From: Candidatus Corynebacterium faecipullorum
GTDB taxonomy: Bacteria > Actinomycetota > Actinomycetes > Mycobacteriales > Mycobacteriaceae
Length of the DNA: 14,458 bases
NCBI GenBank assembly: GCA_019114925.1
Contig: DXEO01000066.1
Span: 1-14,458, forward strand
Reading direction: 5' to 3'
Under the pieces are notes generated by a model, which worked only from the letters and a program-made list of their open reading frames with translations, was not told the origin of the DNA and searched no databases. Each line of letters starts with the position of its first letter. Positions within the stretch are counted from its first letter, which is position 1. This document shows, piece after piece, positions 5,871-11,350 of this stretch. Position numbers and translations under genes: made by a program.

Positions 5871-7325
5871 GTGACTTCGAACGCGCACATTGGGCACGAG
5901 GATTGGAACGAGCGCCTGGAGCTGGCCCAAGAGATGATCCCGCTCATCCACCAGCTGCACCGCAACAATAACGTTGTCACCTCGATCTATGGCCGCCTGC
6001 TCATCGGCGTGACCGATATCGACATCATCAAGGCGCACCGCTACGCCCGCCGCATTGCTGAGCGCGAGCTTTCCACCGCAGAGACCCTGCCTATTCTCAA
6101 GGAACTGTGCTCGATGAACCTGGGCACCGCCTCCATTGACTTGGGCCGCCTGGTCACTGGCTTCGAGGAATCCGGCTCCGATAACCTGCGCAACTACCTC
6201 GAGGAGACCCTCGTGGATCTCGTCGGCGCTGGCGTGGACAAGGAATCCACCGACGTTGTCCTCTACGGCTTCGGCCGCATTGGCCGCCTGCTGGCCCGCA
6301 TCCTCATTGCTCGCGAGGCTGCCTACGGCGGCGTGCGCCTGCGCGCCATCGTCGTGCGCAAGAAGGGCGAGATGGACATCTTCAAGCGCGCCTCCCTCCT
6401 GCGCCGCGACTCCGTCCACGGTGCCTTCAACGGCACCATCGCTGTTGACGAGGAGAACGAGGTCATCTGGGCCAACGGCACCAAGATTCAGATGATTTAC
6501 GCCAACGACCCGGCGGACATTGACTACACCAAGTACGGCATCGACAACGCCATCGTCGTTGATAACACCGGTGTGTGGCGCGACCGCGAGGGCCTGTCCC
6601 AGCACCTACAGTCCAAGGGTGTGGCTCGCGTGCTGCTCACCGCTCCGGGCAAGGGTGATCTGAAGAACATCGTATACGGCATCAACCACGGCGACATCGA
6701 GGACTCCGACCAGATCCTCTCCGCCGCATCCTGCACCACCAACGGTATTACTCCGGTGCTCAAGGTCATCAACGACCGCTACGGCGTGGTTCACGGCCAC
6801 GTGGAGACCGCGCACTCCTTCACTAATGACCAGAACCTCATCGATAACTTCCACAAGGGTGACCGCCGCGGCCGCGCAGCTGGCCTGAATATGGTGCTCA
6901 CGGAGACCGGTGCAGCCAAGGCTGTGTCCAAGGCCCTGCCGGAATTTGAGGGCAAGCTCACCGGTAACGCTATCCGCGTTCCCACCCCGGACGTTTCCAT
7001 GGCCGTGCTCAACCTCGAGCTGGAGAAGGAAGCTGACCGCGACGAGGTCAATGACTTCCTGCGCAACGTGTCCCTGCACTCCGACCTGCGCCAGCAGATC
7101 TCCTACATCGCTTCTCCGGAAGTTGTGTCCTCTGACTTCGTGGGCTCTACCCACGCTGGTGTGGTCGATGGTCTCGCCACCATCTCCTCCGGCAAGCACC
7201 TCGTGCTTTACGTCTGGTACGACAACGAGTTCGGCTACTCCAACCAGGTCATCCGCATCGTCGAGGACATCGCCGGAGCCCGCCCGGTGGTGTACCCGAA
7301 GCGCGTTGACGTCTCTGAGCTCTAA
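5871..7325 (+). CDS. gapB: Long-form glyceraldehyde-3-phosphate dehydrogenase (GapB type)
   Basis: A 484-aa GAPDH, compared with about 335 aa for the standard glycolytic enzyme. It interconverts glyceraldehyde-3-phosphate and 1,3-bisphosphoglycerate. The first 127 residues are a mostly helical extension with no homology I recognise. The Rossmann domain begins at VVLYGFGRIGRL (129-140). Catalytic C288 is in SCTTN, H315 in TAHSFTND, and the C-terminal YDNEFGYS motif is at 450-457. After the second Rossmann strand, where NAD enzymes carry Asp, this protein has VVRKKGE (161-167), which suggests NADP use. C. glutamicum GapB, a 480-aa NADP-linked enzyme with a gluconeogenic role, is the closest model I know. 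Codon use is strongly biased (GGC, ATC, CTG, AAG), indicating high expression. GTG start with AAAGGA upstream. A strong terminator follows. Confidence 0.95.
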   Translation: MTSNAHIGHEDWNERLELAQEMIPLIHQLHRNNNVVTSIYGRLLIGVTDIDIIKAHRYARRIAERELSTAETLPILKELCSMNLGTASIDLGRLVTGFEESGSDNLRNYLEETLVDLVGAGVDKESTDVVLYGFGRIGRLLARILIAREAAYGGVRLRAIVVRKKGEMDIFKRASLLRRDSVHGAFNGTIAVDEENEVIWANGTKIQMIYANDPADIDYTKYGIDNAIVVDNTGVWRDREGLSQHLQSKGVARVLLTAPGKGDLKNIVYGINHGDIEDSDQILSAASCTTNGITPVLKVINDRYGVVHGHVETAHSFTNDQNLIDNFHKGDRRGRAAGLNMVLTETGAAKAVSKALPEFEGKLTGNAIRVPTPDVSMAVLNLELEKEADRDEVNDFLRNVSLHSDLRQQISYIASPEVVSSDFVGSTHAGVVDGLATISSGKHLVLYVWYDNEFGYSNQVIRIVEDIAGARPVVYPKRVDVSEL

Positions 7326-7342
7326 GAGCTAGAAAACCTAAC

Positions 7343-7376
7343 ACCGCCCGCGCTGCTGCTTAGCGTGGGCGGTTTT
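7343..7376 (+). terminator. Intrinsic terminator of gapB
   Basis: A 12-bp stem (7343-7354 with 7362-7373, one G-U pair) closes a 7-nt loop and runs into TTTT at 7373-7376. It starts 17 nt after the gapB stop. An AAAA run (7333-7336) flanks the other side, so it may also work weakly for the convergent ppk2 transcript. Confidence 0.9.
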
Positions 7377-7411
7377 GCCTGCCGAAAATTTAGGAGAAGT
7401 CTGCGGAGGAG

Positions 7412-8311
7412 CTACTTCTTCTTTTTGTCCTTCTTGGACTTCTTTTTCTTGCCCTGCTTCTTGCCTTCGCCGTTGACCTTGGCACGCTCCAAGTCGGCCG
7501 CGACATCCGGAACATAGGCAAAGTCATTGCGCGGCGGGCGGACGTATTCTTCCTCGAGCTCGGGGCGGCTCGGAATCTCCGGTACATCCTGATCCACGTG
7601 CTGGTAGGGAACCGTCTTGAGAATGTGGTTGATCACGTTGATGCGTGAACGCTTCTTATCCTCGGACTCCACCGTGTACCACGGGGCGGATGGGGTATCC
7701 GTGTGGACGAACATCTCGTCCTTGGCGCGCGAGTAGTCTTCCCAACGGGTGATGGACTGCAGGTCCATGGGGGAGAGCTTCCAGCGACGCAGTGGATCGT
7801 TGCGGCGGGACTTAAAGCGTGCGAGCTGCTCCTCATCAGATACAGAGAACCAGTACTTGAGAAGGATAACGCCGTCCTCGATGAGCATGTGCTCCAGCAG
7901 GGGAGCCTGGTGCAGGAAACGCACGTATTCCTGCTGGGAACAGAAGCCCATGACGCGCTCCACGCCGGCGCGGTTGTACCAGGAGCGGTCGAAGATGACG
8001 ATCTCACCGGCGGTGGGCAGCTTCTCAATATAGCGCTGGAAGTACCACTGGCCCGCCTCGCGGTCGGTGGGCTTGGGCAGCGCTTCGATGCGGCAGGTAC
8101 GCGGGTTCAGGTACTGCGTGATGCGCTTGATGGCGGAACCCTTGCCGGCGGCGTCGCGGCCTTCCATGATGATGACCACTCGGGCGCCGGTCTCAACGAC
8201 CCACTGCTGCATCTCGACGAGCTCTGCTTGGAGGCGCTTGAGCTCGTCCTCATAAGCTTGCTTGTCTAGCTTCGGCGGCTTGGTGGCAGACTTCTTAGAC
8301 TGTGAACTCAT
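7412..8311 (-). CDS. ppk2: Class I polyphosphate kinase 2 with polylysine C-terminal tail
   Basis: A 299-aa PPK2, which transfers phosphate between polyphosphate and nucleoside diphosphates and usually favours NTP formation. Walker A is GRDAAGKG (51-58). The Walker B region with the conserved Arg/Tyr is FDRSWYNRAG (107-116). The lid is KSRRNDPLRRWKLSPMD (167-183). A single PPK2 domain makes it the one-domain class I type. An N-terminal basic stretch (1-17) precedes a helix. After residue 283 the protein ends in a 16-residue tail with 12 lysines (KKQGKKKKSKKDKKKK), beyond the catalytic fold. The ATG at 8311 has TAAATT seven nt upstream, suggesting a leaderless mRNA; the nearby AAAGG is too close to the ATG to serve. 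It is convergent with gapB. Confidence 0.95.
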   Translation of the reverse strand: MSSQSKKSATKPPKLDKQAYEDELKRLQAELVEMQQWVVETGARVVIIMEGRDAAGKGSAIKRITQYLNPRTCRIEALPKPTDREAGQWYFQRYIEKLPTAGEIVIFDRSWYNRAGVERVMGFCSQQEYVRFLHQAPLLEHMLIEDGVILLKYWFSVSDEEQLARFKSRRNDPLRRWKLSPMDLQSITRWEDYSRAKDEMFVHTDTPSAPWYTVESEDKKRSRINVINHILKTVPYQHVDQDVPEIPSRPELEEEYVRPPRNDFAYVPDVAADLERAKVNGEGKKQGKKKKSKKDKKKK

Positions 8312-8318
8312 ACCTTTA

Positions 8319-8324
8319 AATTTA
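8319..8324 (-). promoter_or_regulatory. -10 box of ppk2 (leaderless)
   Basis: TAAATT on the minus strand ends 7 nt before the ATG at 8311. A perfect 6-4-6 inverted repeat (8345-8360) lies about 20 nt further upstream, in the -35 zone. Confidence 0.6.
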
Positions 8325-8344
8325 CTGCTTAGCTGGGGAAATGA

Positions 8345-8360
8345 CTAACCGTGGGGTTAG
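8345..8360. repeat. Inverted repeat CTAACC-N4-GGTTAG upstream of ppk2
   Basis: Perfect 6-bp arms with a 4-nt centre, in the 87-bp gap between the PepSY gene and ppk2. Relative to the predicted ppk2 start it spans about -34 to -49, where an activator or repressor would bind. Read as a terminator for the PepSY gene it is weak, because only TCATTT follows the stem. Confidence 0.5.
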
Positions 8361-8398
8361 AAATGTGCGTGGAATGGAGGTGGTGATCAGACTGGCAA

Positions 8399-8860
8399 TC
8401 AGTCAACCTCGTGTTGCATCACCTCGCCGCTGGCGGCGTCGACATCGAGCTCGTGCTCCTGGCCGTTGGCCTTGAACTCGATTTCCCAGTGTGGGCCCTT
8501 GCCATCGTCACCATCGTCGTAGTCGACTTCCTTTTCGGTGACGGCCTGGGTATCAACGCCGGCGTGGGCTAAGGCTTTCTCGAATGCTTCATCACCGCTC
8601 AGCATGTCGGAGTTCTCCGTGTTTCCAGTGGCCCCAGCGCCAGCCGTGTCCGCAGGCTGCTGAGCGTCATCATCGTCGCGGCCGTCATCACGGTCATCCG
8701 CATCCGTGTCCGTGGCTGCGGCTGTTTCCGTCACGGTTTCCACAGGCGCAGGAGTCGGCGTCGGGGCCGGATCAGCCTCTTTATCTGAAGAGCACGCCAC
8801 GAGCGCGGTGCTGGCGAAGAGCGCGATGCCGGCGGCGGTAAAGCGGGAACGAAGAGTCAT
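8399..8860 (-). CDS. PepSY-domain lipoprotein with acidic linker
   Basis: I place the start at the ATG at 8860 because AAGGA lies 8 nt upstream. An ATG nine bases earlier (8869) abuts the Shine-Dalgarno and is unlikely. The resulting 153-aa protein has a signal peptide (MTLRSRF, then AAGIALFASTAL) and a lipobox ALVAC with lipidated C23, so it should be anchored outside the cytoplasmic membrane. A Pro/Thr stretch (30-50) and an Asp-rich linker (51-65) lead to a C-terminal PepSY domain (about 88-153: EAFEKALAHAGVD, WEIEFKANGQEHELDVDAASGEV). PepSY proteins are often regulatory or inhibitory modules of the cell envelope; no partner can be named. It has its own promoter (-10 at 8891-8896). It is not clearly linked to the FAH gene upstream or ppk2 downstream. 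Confidence 0.88.
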   Translation of the reverse strand: MTLRSRFTAAGIALFASTALVACSSDKEADPAPTPTPAPVETVTETAAATDTDADDRDDGRDDDDAQQPADTAGAGATGNTENSDMLSGDEAFEKALAHAGVDTQAVTEKEVDYDDGDDGKGPHWEIEFKANGQEHELDVDAASGEVMQHEVD

Positions 8861-8868
8861 TAGGCTCA

Positions 8869-8873
8869 TCCTT
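8869..8873 (-). promoter_or_regulatory. Shine-Dalgarno deciding the PepSY lipoprotein start
   Basis: AAGGA (minus strand) lies 8 nt before the ATG at 8860 and overlaps the alternative ATG at 8869. This selects the downstream start. Confidence 0.7.
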
Positions 8874-8890
8874 CTCGGTTAATCGGGGGA

Positions 8891-8896
8891 AATGTA
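8891..8896 (-). promoter_or_regulatory. -10 box of the PepSY lipoprotein gene
   Basis: TACATT on the minus strand predicts a start near 8884 and a leader of about 24 nt that contains the AAGGA site. A palindrome (8923-8937) lies about 27 nt upstream. Confidence 0.5.
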
Positions 8897-8922
8897 GTTT
8901 CCCACCGTAATAGAGCCAGCTT

Positions 8923-8937
8923 ATCTTCGTTGAAGAT
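8923..8937. repeat. Palindrome ATCTTC-GTT-GAAGAT upstream of the PepSY gene
   Basis: Perfect 6-bp arms with a 3-nt centre, in the 96-bp gap between the FAH stop and the PepSY start. It is centred about 46 nt upstream of the predicted PepSY transcription start, a typical activator or response-regulator position. No T-run follows on the minus strand, so it is a poor terminator for the FAH gene. Confidence 0.5.
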
Positions 8938-8956
8938 CTTGTATATGGCCTGAATG

Positions 8957-9835
8957 TTAACGGCCGTGACAGGAGCAGTCGTCGCCGCAGCCACCAGCAG
9001 CGGGTGGCTGACCGAAGCGCGTGATGTTCTCAATTGCCCCAAGACCTTCGATGCTGATGCGGGTGCGGGAGCCGTCGCCAAGCATTGCGTGCTCACCGCG
9101 TGCGAAGCCCACGCCTTCCGGGGTGCCGGTGGCAATGACATCGCCCGGATTGAGAGGGTAGAGGGAGGAGCAGAAAGCGATGAGCTCGGCCACGGAGAAT
9201 ATGAGATCATCGGTGTTATCATCTTGACGCACGTCGCCGTCGACGGTCGTTGTAAGCCGCGCGGCTTTGCCCGGGGCCCATTCATCGGCCGTGGTCAACC
9301 ATGGTCCGAAGCCAGCGGTGCGGAAGAAGGATTTGCCAGCATGAAACTGCGTGGTGGCGCGCTGATAATCCCGCAGAGTGTAATCGTTCATGATGGCATA
9401 GCCAGCCACGTAATCCAGCGCATCTTTCACACTCACCCGGTGTGCGCGGCGGCCCATGACTACGGCGAGCTCTCCTTCATAGTCCAGTTTCTTCGTGGCA
9501 TAGTCCGGAATATAGACATCGTCGAAGGGCCCGGTCAGAGCCTCCGGGAACTTGATGAAGAGCGTGGGCTGTGTGGGAAGTTCTCGCCCCATCTCCCGCG
9601 CATGCTTGGCATAGTTGACGCCGACACAGATAATCTTGCCTGGGTTAGGGAGGACAGGAGCTAGGTCGGCGTTGTCAAAGACCACCGGTTCGCCGGAGAG
9701 CTGTGCGGCTTTGCGCCAGTCTGGACTGGCCAGCAATTCGCCGACATCCTCATAATCCAGCTCGGTGCCTACGTTGGGGCCATCGATCCGGATAGCGCAG
9801 GTGCCAAAAGTGGTGCGGAGAGTAGCGAGCTTCAT
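8957..9835 (-). CDS. Fumarylacetoacetate hydrolase-family protein with Cys-rich tail
   Basis: A 292-aa FAH-superfamily enzyme, probably a cytosolic Mg/Mn-dependent hydrolase, isomerase or decarboxylase of acylpyruvate-like acids. The divalent-metal ligands are E120 and E122 (DYEGELAVVMG) and D151 (NDYTLRD). The catalytic-region histidine is H78 (NYAKHAREMG) and K168 lies in GKSFF. The C-terminal GTPEGVG turn is at 237-243. C. glutamicum Cg1458, an FAH-family oxaloacetate decarboxylase, is a plausible functional model, but substrate cannot be read from sequence. The last residues carry CGDDCSCH (283-290), outside the expected fold. The ATG at 9835 follows the pth stop by 5 nt. A -10 box overlapping that stop suggests an additional internal leaderless promoter. 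Confidence 0.93.
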   Translation of the reverse strand: MKLATLRTTFGTCAIRIDGPNVGTELDYEDVGELLASPDWRKAAQLSGEPVVFDNADLAPVLPNPGKIICVGVNYAKHAREMGRELPTQPTLFIKFPEALTGPFDDVYIPDYATKKLDYEGELAVVMGRRAHRVSVKDALDYVAGYAIMNDYTLRDYQRATTQFHAGKSFFRTAGFGPWLTTADEWAPGKAARLTTTVDGDVRQDDNTDDLIFSVAELIAFCSSLYPLNPGDVIATGTPEGVGFARGEHAMLGDGSRTRISIEGLGAIENITRFGQPPAAGGCGDDCSCHGR

Positions 9836-9840
9836 GTCGG

Positions 9841-10380
9841 TTAGTCTAACGCGCGAAGAATCTCATCGACCGCATCAGCACAAATGATGGGAATCTCCTG
9901 GGCTTCCTGTTTGCTCCATGGCTTGAGAACAAACGCGGCTGGGTCCATGCGTCCCGGTGGTCGGCCGATGCCCACCGAAAGCCGCTGATAGTCCTTGGTG
10001 CCCAAAGACTTCGTGGTGGATCGCAGGCCATTGTGGCCGTGGTCTCCGCCGCCGAGGCGTCTCTTGATGGTGGCGAAGTCAAGCTCCAGCTCATCGTGGA
10101 CAACGATGATGTGATCATGAGGAACGTTGAAGTACTGGGCGAGGGCCTTGATGGGGCCGCCGGACAGGTTCATAAAGCTGCGGGGCTTGGCGACGATCAC
10201 CTTGGTCTCCCCACGCCGCGCTTCGGCGACATCCGTGTTTGTTTTTCTATGAACGGAAAAGGAAGTCAGCAGCTCGCGGGCTAGTTCATCAGCCACGTCA
10301 AAGCCGATGTTGTGGCGGGTACCGGCGTACTTCGGTCCGGGGTTTCCTAGACCAACGACGAGAAAGGGAGAAGAAGTCAC
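9841..10380 (-). CDS. pth: Peptidyl-tRNA hydrolase (standard-length paralogue)
   Basis: A Pth of about normal length that recycles tRNA from stalled peptidyl-tRNA. With the start chosen here it has 179 residues. N13 (GLGNPG), catalytic H23 (RHNIGF), N71 (FMNLSG), D96 (HDELEL) and N117 (GHNGLRS) are all present, so both window Pth copies look active. I use the GTG at 10380: TAGAAT ends 7 nt before it, the same leaderless spacing as other genes here. The alternative ATG at 10389 lies inside that -10 box and has no Shine-Dalgarno; it would add three residues (MDS). rplY lies 103 bp upstream and a weak terminator hairpin separates them. The FAH-family gene follows after 5 nt. Confidence 0.93.
   Translation of the reverse strand: MTSSPFLVVGLGNPGPKYAGTRHNIGFDVADELARELLTSFSVHRKTNTDVAEARRGETKVIVAKPRSFMNLSGGPIKALAQYFNVPHDHIIVVHDELELDFATIKRRLGGGDHGHNGLRSTTKSLGTKDYQRLSVGIGRPPGRMDPAAFVLKPWSKQEAQEIPIICADAVDEILRALD
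9843..9848 (-). promoter_or_regulatory. -10 box of the FAH-family gene inside the pth 3' end
   Basis: TAGACT on the minus strand overlaps the last codons and stop of pth and ends 7 nt before the FAH ATG at 9835. The spacing matches the other leaderless starts of the window. Confidence 0.5.
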
Positions 10381-10387
10381 GCTGTCC

Positions 10388-10393
10388 ATTCTA
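10388..10393 (-). promoter_or_regulatory. -10 box of standard-length pth (leaderless)
   Basis: TAGAAT on the minus strand lies 7 nt before the GTG at 10380 and overlaps the alternative ATG at 10389. This is the main argument for the GTG start. Confidence 0.55.
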
Positions 10394-10408
10394 AACAGCG
10401 CGAGGGCG

Positions 10409-10430
10409 AAAACGGCGAGCCGCGCCCGCC
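10409..10430 (-). terminator. Probable weak intrinsic terminator of rplY
   Basis: On the minus strand GGCGGG (10430-10425) pairs with CTCGCC (10419-10414; one G-U) around a 5-nt loop. After one G comes TTTT (10412-10409). The stem is short and the T-run brief, so some read-through into pth is likely. Confidence 0.45.
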
Positions 10431-10483
10431 CCAGAAAGTAGGGGAGCAGGCGCGGTGCGCTAGATAGGTCAGCGGTGGAGGAT

Positions 10484-11140
10484 TTACTCCTCGTCCTTCT
10501 TCACCTCGGAAGCTCCCTCATCGGCGGACTCGGCGCCAGCCTCAGCGCCGCCTTCCTCGGCAGCCTCAGCGGCAGCCTCGACGTCCTCATCAACCTCCGG
10601 CTCGGAGATGGAGACGATGACGGTGTCTTCCTCGGCCACGAGGGTGGTGCCCTCCGGCAGGGTGATGTCGCCAGCGGTGACCACGGTGCCATCCTCGAGA
10701 CCCTCGATGGACACGGCGATCTCTTCCGGAATGTTGAGTACGTCGGACTCGACCAGGAGGACGTCGGCATCCTGGATGAACATGAGGCCCGGAGCCGGCT
10801 CGCCCTCGATAGCGAGCGGAACCTCAACCTCAACCTTCTCGCCACGCTTAATGGAGAGCAGGTCGATGTGGTCGATGTCGAAGGTCAGGACGTTCTGGTC
10901 GATGTGCTTGACCATGACCAGGTGCTGCTCGCCCTCGAGCTCCAGCTCGAACACGGCGTTAACACCTTGGTTACGGACGACTGCGGTCATTTCCAGACGG
11001 TCAACGGCGAAGTGCAGAACGTCGACGGCGTGGCCGTAGACAACGCCCGGGATCTTGCCGGCAGCGCGCAGACGGCGTGCGAAGCCCTTGCCAAACTCAG
11101 AACGGACTTCAGCCTTCACTACGGGGCGCTCAGAAGCCAT
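10484..11140 (-). CDS. rplY: 50S ribosomal protein L25, Ctc form
   Basis: A 218-aa L25/general stress protein Ctc that binds 5S rRNA in the large subunit. Residues 1-93 are the L25 domain (RSEFGKGFARRLRAAGKIPGV, with VYGHA at 34-38). About 100-180 form the Ctc/TL5 C-terminal domain (VPLAIEGEPAPG, SDVLNIPEEIAVSI, LPEGTTL). The last 38 residues are a disordered Glu/Ala/Asp tail ending KKDEE, as is common in high-GC Gram-positives. The ATG at 11140 has a strong AAGGAG eight nt upstream, and codon use fits high expression. A hairpin terminator upstream (11203-11246) separates it from prsA. The order rplY-pth is a frequent bacterial neighbourhood. Confidence 0.97.
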   Translation of the reverse strand: MASERPVVKAEVRSEFGKGFARRLRAAGKIPGVVYGHAVDVLHFAVDRLEMTAVVRNQGVNAVFELELEGEQHLVMVKHIDQNVLTFDIDHIDLLSIKRGEKVEVEVPLAIEGEPAPGLMFIQDADVLLVESDVLNIPEEIAVSIEGLEDGTVVTAGDITLPEGTTLVAEEDTVIVSISEPEVDEDVEAAAEAAEEGGAEAGAESADEGASEVKKDEE

Positions 11141-11148
11141 AAGTAAAT

Positions 11149-11154
11149 CTCCTT
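11149..11154 (-). promoter_or_regulatory. Shine-Dalgarno of rplY
   Basis: AAGGAG on the minus strand, 8 nt before the ATG at 11140. A TACTTT hexamer directly upstream (11155-11160) is too close to be the -10 if this site is to be in the mRNA, so the rplY promoter must lie further upstream and I cannot place it. Confidence 0.75.
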
Positions 11155-11202
11155 AAAGTATCGTTGTGCGGCAAGGGCTGATGAAGGACCGTGTAGATAC
11201 GA

Positions 11203-11246
11203 CAAAAGCCTGCCGATGGACGTCTTGGACGAGTCATCGCAGGCTT
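11203..11246 (-). terminator. Intrinsic terminator downstream of prsA
   Basis: Minus-strand hairpin: outer arms AAGCCTG-CGATG (11246-11235) and CATCG-G-CAGGCTT (11218-11206), 12 bp with one bulged G. An inner 4-bp CGTC/GACG stem follows, and the structure ends in TTTTG. It lies about 105 nt after the prsA stop and about 65 nt before rplY, so it should end the glmU-prsA transcript. Confidence 0.75.
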
Positions 11247-11268
11247 AAATACAAGATTCACTGCTTAA

Positions 11269-11318
11269 CTTGTGCTATCGCGTCGATAACGGATTTCTCC
11301 CTCGCCGAGACGCACAAG
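11269..11318. repeat. Long-armed inverted repeat in the prsA-rplY spacer
   Basis: CTTGTGC (11269-11275) pairs with GCACAAG (11312-11318). An inner CGTC/GACG pair (11281-11284 with 11309-11312) is possible after a bulge. It lies in the prsA 3' untranslated region. On the plus strand the right arm is followed by ATTTT, but no plus-strand gene precedes it. Confidence 0.35.
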
Positions 11319-11350
11319 ATTTTAGCAGCAGCGTTGTCGCAGAACCAAAT

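Noticed and set aside
5835..6605. 256-codon frame antisense to gapB
   Set aside because: It arises from the strong codon bias of gapB on the other strand. The Val/Asp/Gly/Ala-rich sequence has no domain features.
8390..8404. GACTG-N5-CAGTC hairpin at the PepSY stop codon
   Set aside because: Only 5 bp with no following T-run. It is too weak to call a terminator or an operator.
8869..8877. Upstream ATG (8869) as the PepSY lipoprotein start
   Set aside because: AAGGA directly abuts it, leaving no spacer. The ATG at 8860 has the same site at 8 nt.
8954..9664. 236-codon frame antisense to the FAH gene
   Set aside because: The FAH frame has a full metal-ligand set. The antisense frame has no recognisable motif.
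11155..11160. TACTTT as the -10 of rplY
   Set aside because: It would start transcription downstream of the strong AAGGAG site and exclude it from the mRNA.
11130..11237. 35-codon minus-strand ORF overlapping the rplY start, a possible leader peptide
   Set aside because: Its ATG lies inside the prsA terminator stem, with no Shine-Dalgarno and no correctly placed -10. No regulatory codon run is seen.
11250..11350. Possible tRNA in the prsA-rplY spacer
   Set aside because: No GGTTCGAnTCC T-arm or matching 7-bp acceptor stem on either strand.
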